Both the position numbers and the translations under genes were made by a program. Shown here in pieces: positions 9,751 to 17,071 of a stretch of DNA of 64,000 nucleotides. Under the pieces are notes generated by a model. It ran no database searches. It was not told the origin of the DNA and worked only from the letters and a program-made list of their open reading frames with translations. Source of the DNA: Nannocystis sp. (GTDB taxonomy: Bacteria > Myxococcota_A > Polyangia > Nannocystales > Nannocystaceae); assembly GCF_016714285.1 (NCBI RefSeq), contig NZ_JADJNN010000008.1, forward strand, positions 1 through 64,000, written 5' to 3'. Position 1 is the stretch's first letter. Every line of letters begins with the position of its first letter.

Positions 9751-10071
9751 ATGCCAGACCTGCTCACTGCATCCACGAATAGCTGCGATGACCCGAAGAC
9801 CCCGCTGGTCGAGCTGTGTAGCGCGATCCGGCGGCCGAGGCCGTTGACGGGGAGCGTCGGCGGCGGCGGCGGCTCGGGTGGCAGCGGCCACATGCCGAAC
9901 CCCGAGGAGCTGGTGGCCAAGGCGCTCGAGCACGTGTGGGACGCGCTGTCGGATCAGATCCAGACCCTGCGGGCCGAGAACCGCAGCTTGCAGGAGAAGA
10001 TGGACGCGATGCAGCACAGCTTCGGCAGCGAGCTGGCGGCGGCGCGCAAGGTCGCCGAGCGCCAGCGCTGA
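9751..10071 (+). CDS. small coiled-coil protein downstream of the kinase
   Basis: A 106-residue protein beginning 25 nt after the kinase stop, with AAGGA 8 nt before its ATG, so the two are probably co-transcribed. Residues 34-46 are a Gly/Ser linker; residues 50-106 form a heptad-like helix (ELVAKALEHVWDALSDQI, then QTLRAENRSLQEKMDAM) likely to be a coiled coil. The layout resembles short coiled-coil proteins common in myxobacteria. A function in kinase signalling is only suggested by position. Confidence 0.6.
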   Translation: MPDLLTASTNSCDDPKTPLVELCSAIRRPRPLTGSVGGGGGSGGSGHMPNPEELVAKALEHVWDALSDQIQTLRAENRSLQEKMDAMQHSFGSELAAARKVAERQR

Positions 10072-10084
10072 GCGTGACGGGTCG

Positions 10085-10140
10085 CCGCGGCGGCGCGACG
10101 CGAGGCCCTGGGATGAGGGGGCCGGCGTGCGCCGCCGCGG
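10085..10140. terminator. inverted repeat between convergent genes
   Basis: A perfect 12-bp inverted repeat (CCGCGGCGGCGC at 10085-10096, GCGCCGCCGCGG at 10129-10140) separates the convergent ends of the coiled-coil gene and the HNH gene. There is no T-run, so a classical intrinsic terminator is not certain. Confidence 0.4.
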
Positions 10141-10158
10141 GATGTTGGCCTCGCTGGT

Positions 10159-10617
10159 TCACGCGGCGGCGCGGCGCGGGCGGGCGATCCGGAGATCGGG
10201 GCGCCCGCGCTCGAGCATGAAGCGCCACAGCGGCTTGTCGCTCTTGGCCCGGTTGCACGGGCCGCAGCTGGGCACCAGGTTGTCCGGGTGGTTGCTGCCG
10301 CCGCGCGAGCGCGGGACCACGTGGTCCCGCGTCACCTCGCGCTTGCACAGGCGCGCGCCGCAGTAGGTGCAGAGCGTGCGCACGTGCCAGAGGTAGTGGC
10401 GGAACTCGCTGGTGAAGCAGACATCGAGGCGGTCGTGGATAACGTCGGCGACGGAGGTCTTCTTGTAGCGTGCGGTCTCCCGGAGCCGGCCCAGACGCCC
10501 GTCGCCCTTGCCCTGGCGCAGGCCCATCTTGCGCAGATGGCGTGCCAGGTAGAACTCGGGGCCGCGCTCCGGGCGGGGCGTGAGGGTGTCGTATTCGTGT
10601 TTCAGCTTGACGTACAT
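10159..10617 (-). CDS. HNH endonuclease
   Basis: A 152-residue HNH nuclease. The zinc-binding Cys pairs are C83/C86 (CTYC) and C118/C121 (CGPC); the core motif is TRDHVVPRSRGGSNHPDNL with the general-base His at residue 99. Such small HNH proteins act in phage packaging, restriction, homing or retroelement mobility, or as free-standing nucleases; the target cannot be read from the sequence. A Lys/Arg-rich N-terminal 70 residues (RHLRKMGLRQGKGDGRLGR) may bind nucleic acid. The ATG at 10617 has AAAGGAGG upstream. It is the last gene of a unit that also holds a 68-aa protein and an atypical tRNA-Gly. Confidence 0.85.
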   Translation of the reverse strand: MYVKLKHEYDTLTPRPERGPEFYLARHLRKMGLRQGKGDGRLGRLRETARYKKTSVADVIHDRLDVCFTSEFRHYLWHVRTLCTYCGARLCKREVTRDHVVPRSRGGSNHPDNLVPSCGPCNRAKSDKPLWRFMLERGRPDLRIARPRRAAA

Positions 10618-10657
10618 GACGGCGCCTCCTTTCGGCTTGGAACGGGTGGTCGGTGGA

Positions 10658-10864
10658 TCAATCGCGGTAGGTCAGGGTGCTCCACTGCGGGACGGCGACC
10701 GGGCCGCCGCGGCGCAGCTCGACCTGGGCCTCGACCTCCATGTCGCCGCCGGCCAGGCGCACGCGGTCGCCGGTGCGGATGCACAGCTCGCGCAGGCGGG
10801 CCGGGGAGAGGGGGATGCAGTGGTCCTCGGTGCGGACCGTGATATCGGCGTGGATCGTGCGCAT
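10658..10864 (-). CDS. small beta-rich protein (68 aa) in the tRNA-Gly/HNH unit
   Basis: The ATG at 10864 has a strong ribosome site, AAGGAGG, 6 nt upstream. Residues 25-55 (LRELCIRTGDRVRLAGGDME, then VEAQVELRRGG) look like a small beta-barrel with the Gly/Asp turns of SH3-, OB- or AbrB-like folds. It lies 40 nt upstream of the HNH gene and 47 nt downstream of tRNA-Gly. I do not recognise the family. Candidate roles are a DNA- or RNA-binding partner, or an antidote for the nuclease; both are speculation. Confidence 0.6.
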   Translation of the reverse strand: MRTIHADITVRTEDHCIPLSPARLRELCIRTGDRVRLAGGDMEVEAQVELRRGGPVAVPQWSTLTYRD

Positions 10865-10911
10865 GACGGCCTCCTTCTCGGCGGAGCGATGGATGAATGG
10901 ACAGAGATAAA

Positions 10912-10982
10912 GCGCGCAGAGGGAGTTGAACCCTCGCTTCCTCCGTGGCAGGGAGGCGTGCGGCCACCAGCACCTTGCACGC
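10912..10982 (-). tRNA. atypical tRNA-Gly (GCC) inside a polycistronic unit
   Basis: A 71-nt cloverleaf: acceptor GCGTGCA pairs with TGCGCGC (one G-T), D-stem GTGC/GCAC, anticodon stem CCTCC/GGAGG with loop CTGCCAC (anticodon GCC), T-stem GAGGG/CCCTC with loop TTCAACT. The glycyl identity elements known from E. coli are present: G1-C72, C2-G71, C35, C36 and U73 as discriminator. Unusually, position 8 is A and position 14 is U, the reverse of the normal U8-A14 pair, and CCA is not encoded. It lies between two small protein genes with no promoter of its own visible, so it should be processed from a mixed transcript. Confidence 0.75.
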
Positions 10983-11112
10983 AGATCGATGGATCGACGG
11001 GTGTGGCCGCGACGGGCCAATGCCGCGGCGAATCAGCGCCCACGGATATGTGGGTACTTGCGGAGCTGCGACGGCGGGCCGCGGTCCGACGGAGGGCCGA
11101 TCGAGCGGGTGT

Positions 11113-11160
11113 CCCGATGTCGGGGTGCCCCGATGTCGGGGTGCCCCGATGTCGGGGGGC
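11113..11160. repeat. three tandem short palindromes
   Basis: CCCGATGTCGGGGTGC is repeated three times with a 16-bp period. Each unit is itself an inverted repeat (CCCGA-TG-TCGGG). They lie between the 60-aa ORF and tRNA-Gly, next to a perfect hairpin, CGCTCGC-TCA-GCGAGCG, at 11164-11180. They could act as transcript-processing or termination signals in the leader of the tRNA. Confidence 0.6.
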
Positions 11161-11184
11161 GCTCGCTCGCTCAGCGAGCGGGGC

Positions 11185-11367
11185 TCATTCGCTGCGGAGG
11201 TCGGGGCTGGCCTGCAGGTGATAACCTGTGTGGCCTGGCGCCGTACCTGCGAACCAGCGACCTCGTCCCGACTCGCTCGCATCGTTCGCGGCGAACAGGC
11301 CCTTCGCCTGCACTGGGGCGGCGATCGGGAGCTGGGCGCGAAGCGGCATGTCGTGGACGGAAAGCAT
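11185..11367 (-). CDS. small ORF (60 aa) at the head of the tRNA-Gly/HNH unit
   Basis: The ATG at 11367 has AGAGGTG 6 nt upstream, and a well-formed promoter lies 25 nt further up, so translation is plausible. The product (start MLSVHDMPLRAQ, end HTGYHLQASPDLRSE) has no membrane segment and no Cys. I do not recognise it. It might be a leader peptide for the tRNA-Gly/HNH transcript. Small size keeps the confidence modest. Confidence 0.45.
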   Translation of the reverse strand: MLSVHDMPLRAQLPIAAPVQAKGLFAANDASESGRGRWFAGTAPGHTGYHLQASPDLRSE

Positions 11368-11391
11368 GGTTCACCTCTTTTACAGGCGGGC

Positions 11392-11420
11392 AGTGTTCCC
11401 GAACGCCGCGCCGCTGTCAA
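11392..11420 (-). promoter_or_regulatory. promoter of the tRNA-Gly/HNH unit
   Basis: On the minus strand a perfect -35 TTGACA (11415-11420), a 17-nt spacer and the -10 AACACT (11392-11397). Unlike most genes here, this unit has an ordinary leader with a Shine-Dalgarno. Confidence 0.7.
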
Positions 11421-11521
11421 GCACCTGAACGCGACGATTGTACGAATGCGGTGATAATTTTGTGGCCGGTCCGCGGGGCCTGCTTATATGCGCACTTTCG
11501 TTCTGATGGGTTTGTTCCGGA

Positions 11522-13867
11522 TCAGGGCGGCGCGATGCGGGCGCGGAGGATGTGGTCGCCGAGGGCGAGGGCGTCCAGGCGATCGGGATGACCGTGCTGG
11601 TCTGGGCGCAGGCGGCCGATCCAGGTGTAGCGGCCCTCGAGGTGCGGGGCGCGGGCGTGCATGAAGAAGAACTGGCTGCCGCCGGTGTCCTTGCCGGCGT
11701 CGGCGATGCCGACCGCGCCGCGATCGAAGGCGTGGTCGCCGGGCTCGCTCGGGAGCACGAAGCCGGGGCCGCCCCAGCCGTTGCCGTCGGGGTCGCCGCC
11801 CTGAAGCACGAAGCCCGGGACGTCGCGGTGGAAGCGGAGGCCGTCGTAGTAGCCGCGGCGGGTGAGGGCGACGATCTCGGCGACGGCCCAGGGCGCGGCG
11901 GTGGGGTCGAGGTCGATCTCGAGGTCGCCGACCTCGGTGCTGAGGATCCAGCGGATCGGGGCGCCGGGCAGGCTGCGCGGGTCGAGCGGCGGCGGGGGCA
12001 GTGCTGCGGCGGTGGCGATCGAGGCGGCGTTGCCCGGGCCCGGGTCGGGGGCGGTGGCGATCGCGGCGGGGCCCTGGCCCTGGCCCTGGCCGCGGAGCTG
12101 CTGCACGCAGGCGCGGGCGGCCTTGCGGACGGCGGGGCTGGCGTGGGCGCGGCTGGCCTCGCAGACGGGGAGACCGGCGGCGACACCGGTGGCCGCGAGG
12201 GTGGCGAGGAGGGTGCTGTGCAGCTCGGGCTCGCGGGCGGCGTGGGCGGTGGCGAGGGCGGCGAGGCGCTGCCACAGCGGATCGCTGGCGGCGAGAAGCG
12301 ATGGCTTGGCGTGGGTCGGTGGCTTGTCGTGCGGTGCGGCGATCACATCGGCGGCCGATCCGACGACGCCGAGGACCGGGTCGGCGAGGGCGCGCAGCAG
12401 CCAGGCGTGGACGATCGTGGTGGTCGCGGGGTCGTGCCACAGCGGGCCGAGAGCGGCGACGGCGGCGAGGCGCAGCTGTGGATCGGTGGCGGTGAGGAGC
12501 GCGTCGAGCCGGGCGGCGCGCGCGGGCCAGGGGCCGCCGAAGCCGTGGATCAGCGGGCCGAGCTCGTGGGCCTCGCGCTCGCCGGGGCGCAGCAGCGGGC
12601 TCTGGCAGACGAGCGGCGGGCGCCAGCGCGGGTCGTGGGCGAGGCGCGCGGCGAGCTGGCAGTCGATGCGGGCGAGCAGGCGACGACGAGCTTCGCGGCG
12701 GGCGTCGTCGAGGTTGGCTGCGTTGGTGGGTGGGTTCGTGGGCGAGTTGTTGTTGGTCGCGGTGGGTGGGCTCGTTGGTGTGTTGTTGTTGGTCGTGGCG
12801 GGTGGGTTGATCGGCGAGTTGTTGGTGGTCGTGGTGGTGTTGCGATCGATCGCGGTGCGCAGCTGCTCGAGGGCGTGGCGCTCGCGGATCGAGGGGGCGG
12901 TGGTCTCGCTGGCGAGGCACGCGAGGGCGGCGTGGAGCTGGCGGGCGTGGGCGAGGCGCTGGGGCTCGTCCTGCGTGCGGTCGGCGATGCTGCTGCGGGC
13001 CCAGGCGAGGACGGCGAGGACGGCGGTCTGGCGATCGGGGGCGATGAGGGCGGCGAGGCGGCGCGGGTCGCTGGCGGCGGCGGGCAGCTCGCGGGTGAGG
13101 CAGGCTTGCAGCGGCGGTGTGGCGCTGCGGCGGACCAGGCCGGCGAGGGCGAGGCGCTGGAGCTCGCGGTCGCTGCTGCGGGTGTGGTCCCGCAGGAGGG
13201 CGAGGATCGACGGATCGGGGGGCGGCGTGTGCTCGTTGGCGAGGGCGTAGAGGGCGGCGTAGGTGAGCGCGGGGTCGCTGGCCAGGGCGAGGAGGTTGGC
13301 GCGGGTCGGGGCGTCGAGCGGGTGCTTGCGGCGACCGAGCACGCCGAGGGCGATCGCGGCGGTGCTGCGCAGGGCCGGGCTCGCGGTCGGGGCGAGGGCG
13401 TCGCGCAGGACGGGCAGAGATGCGGGGCCTCCGAGGCGGCCGAGAGCCTCGGCGATGGCGCGGCGCTCGTCGGCGTCGGCGCGCGGCCAGGCGGTGAGGA
13501 GGGCGGCGTCGAGGTCGGTGAGCTCGGTGTCGAGGAGGGCGGCGATGCCGAGCGCACGCGCGGCGTGCTCGCGTCGGCGAGGATCGTCGCCGCGGAGCAG
13601 GGTGAGCAGGGCGGCGATCGCCGGCGGGTCGCCGACGCGTGCGAGGGCGAGGATAACCGGGCCGGGATCGGGGTCGCCGAGGCGAGCGATGAGGGGGGCG
13701 CTGTCGCGGAGCAGCTCGAGCTCGAAGAGGGGGGTCGCGGGGATCGTTGTCGTGGTTGGGGCGGGGCCGGGGGGCGCGGCGGGGACCTGCGGGGGCGCAG
13801 CGGGGACCTGCGGGGGCGCGCAGGCGAGCAGGCAGCTCAGGGTCGTGAGGGCGAGGGCCGGGCGCAT
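11522..13867 (-). CDS. lipoprotein with HEAT repeats and C-terminal cyclophilin domain
   Basis: A 781-residue lipoprotein (signal peptide LALTTLSCLLAC, lipobox Cys16). Residues 45-600 are Ala/Leu/Arg-rich helical repeats of HEAT type (DPPAIAALLTLLRGDDPRRR, LGRLGGPASLPVLRDAL). The last 160 residues are a cyclophilin-type peptidyl-prolyl isomerase: FHRDVPGFVLQGGDPDGNG supplies the catalytic Arg, and GGSQFFFMHAR matches the FF-containing core. A HEAT scaffold with a PPIase suggests an envelope protein-folding factor; the client is unknown. Around residues 345-385 a Thr/Asn/Pro repeat (TTTTTNNSPINPP and copies) interrupts the HEAT region; its DNA (12715-12845) is a tandem repeat. TACACT lies 8 nt before the ATG. 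Confidence 0.85.
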   Translation of the reverse strand: MRPALALTTLSCLLACAPPQVPAAPPQVPAAPPGPAPTTTTIPATPLFELELLRDSAPLIARLGDPDPGPVILALARVGDPPAIAALLTLLRGDDPRRREHAARALGIAALLDTELTDLDAALLTAWPRADADERRAIAEALGRLGGPASLPVLRDALAPTASPALRSTAAIALGVLGRRKHPLDAPTRANLLALASDPALTYAALYALANEHTPPPDPSILALLRDHTRSSDRELQRLALAGLVRRSATPPLQACLTRELPAAASDPRRLAALIAPDRQTAVLAVLAWARSSIADRTQDEPQRLAHARQLHAALACLASETTAPSIRERHALEQLRTAIDRNTTTTTNNSPINPPATTNNNTPTSPPTATNNNSPTNPPTNAANLDDARREARRRLLARIDCQLAARLAHDPRWRPPLVCQSPLLRPGEREAHELGPLIHGFGGPWPARAARLDALLTATDPQLRLAAVAALGPLWHDPATTTIVHAWLLRALADPVLGVVGSAADVIAAPHDKPPTHAKPSLLAASDPLWQRLAALATAHAAREPELHSTLLATLAATGVAAGLPVCEASRAHASPAVRKAARACVQQLRGQGQGQGPAAIATAPDPGPGNAASIATAAALPPPPLDPRSLPGAPIRWILSTEVGDLEIDLDPTAAPWAVAEIVALTRRGYYDGLRFHRDVPGFVLQGGDPDGNGWGGPGFVLPSEPGDHAFDRGAVGIADAGKDTGGSQFFFMHARAPHLEGRYTWIGRLRPDQHGHPDRLDALALGDHILRARIAPP

Positions 13868-13875
13868 CGTCGGCG

Positions 13876-13881
13876 AGTGTA
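13876..13881 (-). promoter_or_regulatory. -10-like element of the HEAT/cyclophilin gene
   Basis: TACACT on the minus strand ends 8 nt before the ATG at 13867. Confidence 0.4.
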
Positions 13882-13932
13882 CAGAACAATGTTGCGAGGG
13901 ACTGCGGGCGAGCGAGAGAACAATGTTGCGAG
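13881..13932. promoter_or_regulatory. duplicated AACAATGTT operator candidate
   Basis: AGAACAATGTTGCGAG occurs twice, at 13882-13897 and 13918-13933, 36 bp apart, in the divergent promoter region. The core AACA-A-TGTT is a palindrome. Two face-aligned copies in an otherwise GC-rich region look like a regulator site for the HEAT/cyclophilin gene, the cNMP-binding gene, or both. Confidence 0.45.
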
Positions 13933-13971
13933 CGGGATGGGTTGCGCGGGGTCGCGGCGGGCGTGCCTGCT

Positions 13972-14031
13972 AGCGCGGTGCGGGGTGCCTGATAGCGCGG
14001 TGGCGGCGGCGGGGCGCGCCTGATAGCGTGG
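13972..14031 (+). repeat. three GCCTGATAGCG repeats ending at a -10 element
   Basis: GCCTG(C/A)TAGCG occurs three times before the cNMP-binding gene. The last copy supplies TAGCGT (14024-14029), which ends 6 nt before the ATG. The upstream copies look like duplicated -10 regions. Confidence 0.45.
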
Positions 14032-14035
14032 GGGC

Positions 14036-14569
14036 ATGGCGAGGTCGGTGCATATTCTGTCGTTGCTGGACGACAGCGACATCGAGTGGTTGGTGCAGGT
14101 CGGGCTGCGCCTGAGCGTGCCGCCGGTGGCTCCGCTGGTGGAGGAGGGGCTGCGCACGCCGTTCCTCTACATCATTCTTTCGGGGGCCTTTCTCGTGACG
14201 CAGAGCGCGACGGGGGCGACGGAGCGGTCGCTGTCGGTGATCCAGCGCGGGGAGCTGGTCGGGGAGCTGTCGTATCTCGACGCGCGGCCGCCGTCGGCGA
14301 CGGTGCGGGCGGCCCGGGCCTCGCAGGTGCTGGCGGTGGCGCGCTCGGAGGTCGCGCGCAGGCTGCAGACGGACGTCGGGTTCGCGGCCCGCTTCTACCG
14401 GGCGCTGGGGATCACGGTGGCGATGCGGCTGCGGGCCCTGACGCGCGGCGAGCCGGAGGACGAGCCGGACCTCGAGCAGCTCGGGCTGGTGACGGTGGAC
14501 GAGCGGCGCTTCGAGGCGATCATGCGCCGGCTGGAGGGGCTCCCAGGCGACGCAGACGCAGCGAGTTGA
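14036..14569 (+). CDS. cyclic-nucleotide-binding domain protein
   Basis: A 177-residue single-domain protein of the CRP/cNMP-binding fold. The beta-roll is visible as VPPVAPLVEEG, FLYIILSGAFLVTQ, and the phosphate-binding-cassette region GELVGELSYLDARPPSATVRA, which in CRP is GExxGE...RxAxVxA. There is no helix-turn-helix behind it, so it is not a transcription factor by itself; it may control another protein or bind no nucleotide. The C-terminal 50 residues are acidic. It starts 6 nt after a TAGCGT hexamer (probably leaderless), and its last 50 bases overlap the convergent end of the CopA-type gene. Confidence 0.8.
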   Translation: MARSVHILSLLDDSDIEWLVQVGLRLSVPPVAPLVEEGLRTPFLYIILSGAFLVTQSATGATERSLSVIQRGELVGELSYLDARPPSATVRAARASQVLAVARSEVARRLQTDVGFAARFYRALGITVAMRLRALTRGEPEDEPDLEQLGLVTVDERRFEAIMRRLEGLPGDADAAS

Positions 14570-16991
14570 GCACGACGGTGAGGCTGCTGAGGGCCATCGC
14601 CAGGGCGGCGAGGGCGGGGTGGAGCGCGCGCAGGAAGCCCGGGGCGGCGGCGATCGGGTAGAGGGCGCCGGCGGCCACCGGGATCAGGACGAGGTTGTAG
14701 ATCGAGGCCCACAGCAGGTTCTGGCGGACCACGGCGAGGGTGCGGCGCGACAGCTCCAGGGCCTCGGGCAGGCCGCGGAGGTCGCTGCGCATGAGGGTGA
14801 GGTCGGCGGCGTGGATCGCGACCTCGGCGCCGCTGCCCATGGCGACGCCGAGGTCGGCCTGGGCCAGGGCGGGGCCGTCGTTGATGCCGTCGCCGACCAT
14901 GCCGACCGGGCCGTCCCGCTGGAGCGTGACGATCGCGGCGGCCTTGTCGGCCGGGAGCACGCCGGCGATCACGTCGGCGGCGGGGATGCCGGCCTGGGCG
15001 GCGATGGCGATGGCGACCTGGCGGTGGTCGCCGGTCAGCATGAGCACGCGCAGGCCGGCGCGGCGCAGGGTGGCGACGGCCTCGGCGGCCTCGGGGCGCA
15101 GGGCGTCGGCCAGGGCGAGCAGGCCGAGCAGGGCGCCGTCGCGGGCCAGCCAGACGAGGGTCTGCGGGGCCTGCAGGGCGGCGGCGGGGAGGGCGAGGAG
15201 GGCGGGTGTCGCTTGGGACAGGTGGGTGGCGGTGGCGGTGGATGTCCCGGCGGACAGGTCGGGTGTCGCTTGGGACAGGTGGGTGGCGGCTGTCCCGGGG
15301 GACAGGTTTGATGTCTCTTGGGACAGGTTGATCGTGGCGCTGGCGGTGGCTGTCCCGGCGGACAGGTCGGCGGCGAGGGCGGTGAGGGCGGTGGTGTCGA
15401 CGTGGTTGCTGGTGAGCCAGCGTTCGCTGCCGATGAGGAGGTCGTGGCCGCCGACGCGGGTGCGCAGGCCGTGGCCGCCGACGGCGCGGAGGTTGTCGCT
15501 GGCGGGGAGTTCGAGGCCGGCGTCGCGGGCGGCGGTGACGATCGCGCGGGCGAGCGGGTGCTCGCTGCGCTGCTCGGCGGCGGCGGCGAGGCGGAGGAGC
15601 TCGCGCGGGTCGACGCCGGGGGCGGGCGCGAGGGCGCTGAGCGTGGGGCGGCCGCGGGTGAGGGTGCCGGTCTTGTCGAGGACGAGGGTGCGCAGGGCCT
15701 GGGCTCGCTCGAGCGCGGCCATGTTCTTGAACAGGACGCCGCGGCGGGCGGCGGCGCCGGTGCCGACGACGATCGCGGTCGGGGTGGCGAGGCCGAGGGC
15801 GCAGGGGCAGGCGATCACGAGGACGGCGACGGCGCGCAGGAGGGCCGCGCCGGCGCCCTGGTCGGCGAGCAGCCACCACAGCGTGAAGGTGAGGCCGGCG
15901 AGGGCGAGGACGACGGGGACGAACACGGCGGCGACGCGGTCGACCAGGCGCTGCACGGGGGCCTTGCTGGCCTGGGCGGCGCGGACGAGGCGGACGATCT
16001 GGGCCAGGGCCGTGGCTGCGCCGACGCGGGTGGCCTCGATCTCGAGGGCGCCGTCGCCGTTGACGGTGGCGCCGGTGACGGGGTCGCCGGTGGTCTTGCC
16101 GACGGGGCGGCTCTCGCCGGTCAGCATGCTCTCGTCGACCTCGGAGGCGCCGCTGCGGACGACGCCGTCGACCGGGATCGCGGCGCCAGGGGCGACCAAC
16201 ACGGTGTCGCGGACCCGGACCTCTGCGGCGGGGATCTCGAGCTCGTGGCCGTCGCGGCGGACCCGGGCGGTGGCGGGGCGGAGCGCGAGCAGGGCCCGGA
16301 TCGCGGCGCCGGCCTGGCCGCGGGCGCGGGTCTCGAGCAGGCGGCCGACGCCCACGAGGGTGATGATCGCGGCGGAGGTCTCGAAGTGGACGTGGTGGCC
16401 GAGAGCGTGGCTGCCGAGGGACTCGGCGACGACCACCGGGACGCTGGCGAGGAAGGCCACGCCGGCGCCGAGGCTGATCAGGACGTCCATGGTGGCGGCG
16501 CGGGCCTTGAGCGCGTGCCAGGCCCCGCGCAGGTGCGGCGCGCCGGTGTAGGCGAGGACCGGCAGGGCGAGCGCCAGCAGGAGCCACAGGAGCCACGGGG
16601 CGGCCGTCCAGGCGCCGAGCAGGTCGAAGTCGCGGCCCATACCGAGGACCATCAGCGGGGCGGTGCAGGCGATCCCGACGAGGACGCGGCGGCGCTGACT
16701 GGCGAGCTCGGCGGCGCGGGCCAGCAGCTCGGCATCGTCGCCGCCCTCGCTGCCCGCGATCACGCTGTAGCCGGCGGCCTCGACGGCGGCGACCAGCTCA
16801 CCGCGAGTGACTGTGCCGGGGGTCGCCAGGTGCACGCGGGCGGTCTCACTGGCGAAGTTGACGGCGGCCGCGGCGACGCCGGGGACGCTGGTGAGCGCGC
16901 GTTCGACGGTGTTCGCACAGTTGGCGCAGCGCAGCCCGGCGATCGCCAGCTCGAACTCGGGGTCGTCGGCGGCGGGCACGGAGCCGAGCAT
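14520..16991 (-). CDS. copA: Cu(+)-exporting P1B-type ATPase
   Basis: An 823-residue heavy-metal pump. One N-terminal HMA domain has CANC (Cys22/Cys25). Six to eight membrane helices follow, with the Cu(I) motif CPC in IACPCALGLATPTA, the phosphorylation site DKTGTLT, the SEHPLARA loop of the nucleotide-binding domain, and GDGINDGPALAQAD. The C-terminal helices carry YNLVLIPVA, as in copper pumps. It would move Cu(+) out of the cytoplasm. In the nucleotide-binding domain, residues 541-597 are an insertion of Leu-Ser-x-Gly/Ala-Thr units (NLSQETSNLSPGT and copies) encoded by six TGTCC/GGACA palindromes. The insertion keeps the frame and separates two conserved blocks. The start follows the usual length for this family; the chosen ATG has no clear ribosome site. 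Confidence 0.93.
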   Translation of the reverse strand: MLGSVPAADDPEFELAIAGLRCANCANTVERALTSVPGVAAAAVNFASETARVHLATPGTVTRGELVAAVEAAGYSVIAGSEGGDDAELLARAAELASQRRRVLVGIACTAPLMVLGMGRDFDLLGAWTAAPWLLWLLLALALPVLAYTGAPHLRGAWHALKARAATMDVLISLGAGVAFLASVPVVVAESLGSHALGHHVHFETSAAIITLVGVGRLLETRARGQAGAAIRALLALRPATARVRRDGHELEIPAAEVRVRDTVLVAPGAAIPVDGVVRSGASEVDESMLTGESRPVGKTTGDPVTGATVNGDGALEIEATRVGAATALAQIVRLVRAAQASKAPVQRLVDRVAAVFVPVVLALAGLTFTLWWLLADQGAGAALLRAVAVLVIACPCALGLATPTAIVVGTGAAARRGVLFKNMAALERAQALRTLVLDKTGTLTRGRPTLSALAPAPGVDPRELLRLAAAAEQRSEHPLARAIVTAARDAGLELPASDNLRAVGGHGLRTRVGGHDLLIGSERWLTSNHVDTTALTALAADLSAGTATASATINLSQETSNLSPGTAATHLSQATPDLSAGTSTATATHLSQATPALLALPAAALQAPQTLVWLARDGALLGLLALADALRPEAAEAVATLRRAGLRVLMLTGDHRQVAIAIAAQAGIPAADVIAGVLPADKAAAIVTLQRDGPVGMVGDGINDGPALAQADLGVAMGSGAEVAIHAADLTLMRSDLRGLPEALELSRRTLAVVRQNLLWASIYNLVLIPVAAGALYPIAAAPGFLRALHPALAALAMALSSLTVVLNSLRLRRLGAPPAGA
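15207..15364. repeat. six palindromes expanded in phase inside copA
   Basis: Palindromes start at 15207, 15243, 15264, 15291, 15312 and 15351. Those at 15243, 15291 and 15351 are exact (TGTCC-n4-GGACA), the others have one changed base. Spacings are 36, 21, 27, 21 and 39 bp, all multiples of three, so the copA frame is kept. Confidence 0.85.
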
Positions 16992-17071
16992 ATCGCCGAG
17001 TCGGCGGCGGGGTGAGCGCGGCGTGTGAAATTGCTGGACGTGCTGGTGGGGTCGCGGCGATCGTCACGCCG

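Noticed and set aside
11228..11300. Second tRNA-like sequence (GCGAACCAGCGACCTCG on the plus strand)
   Set aside because: No T-stem or acceptor pairing could be made, and it lies inside the 60-aa ORF that has a good ribosome site.
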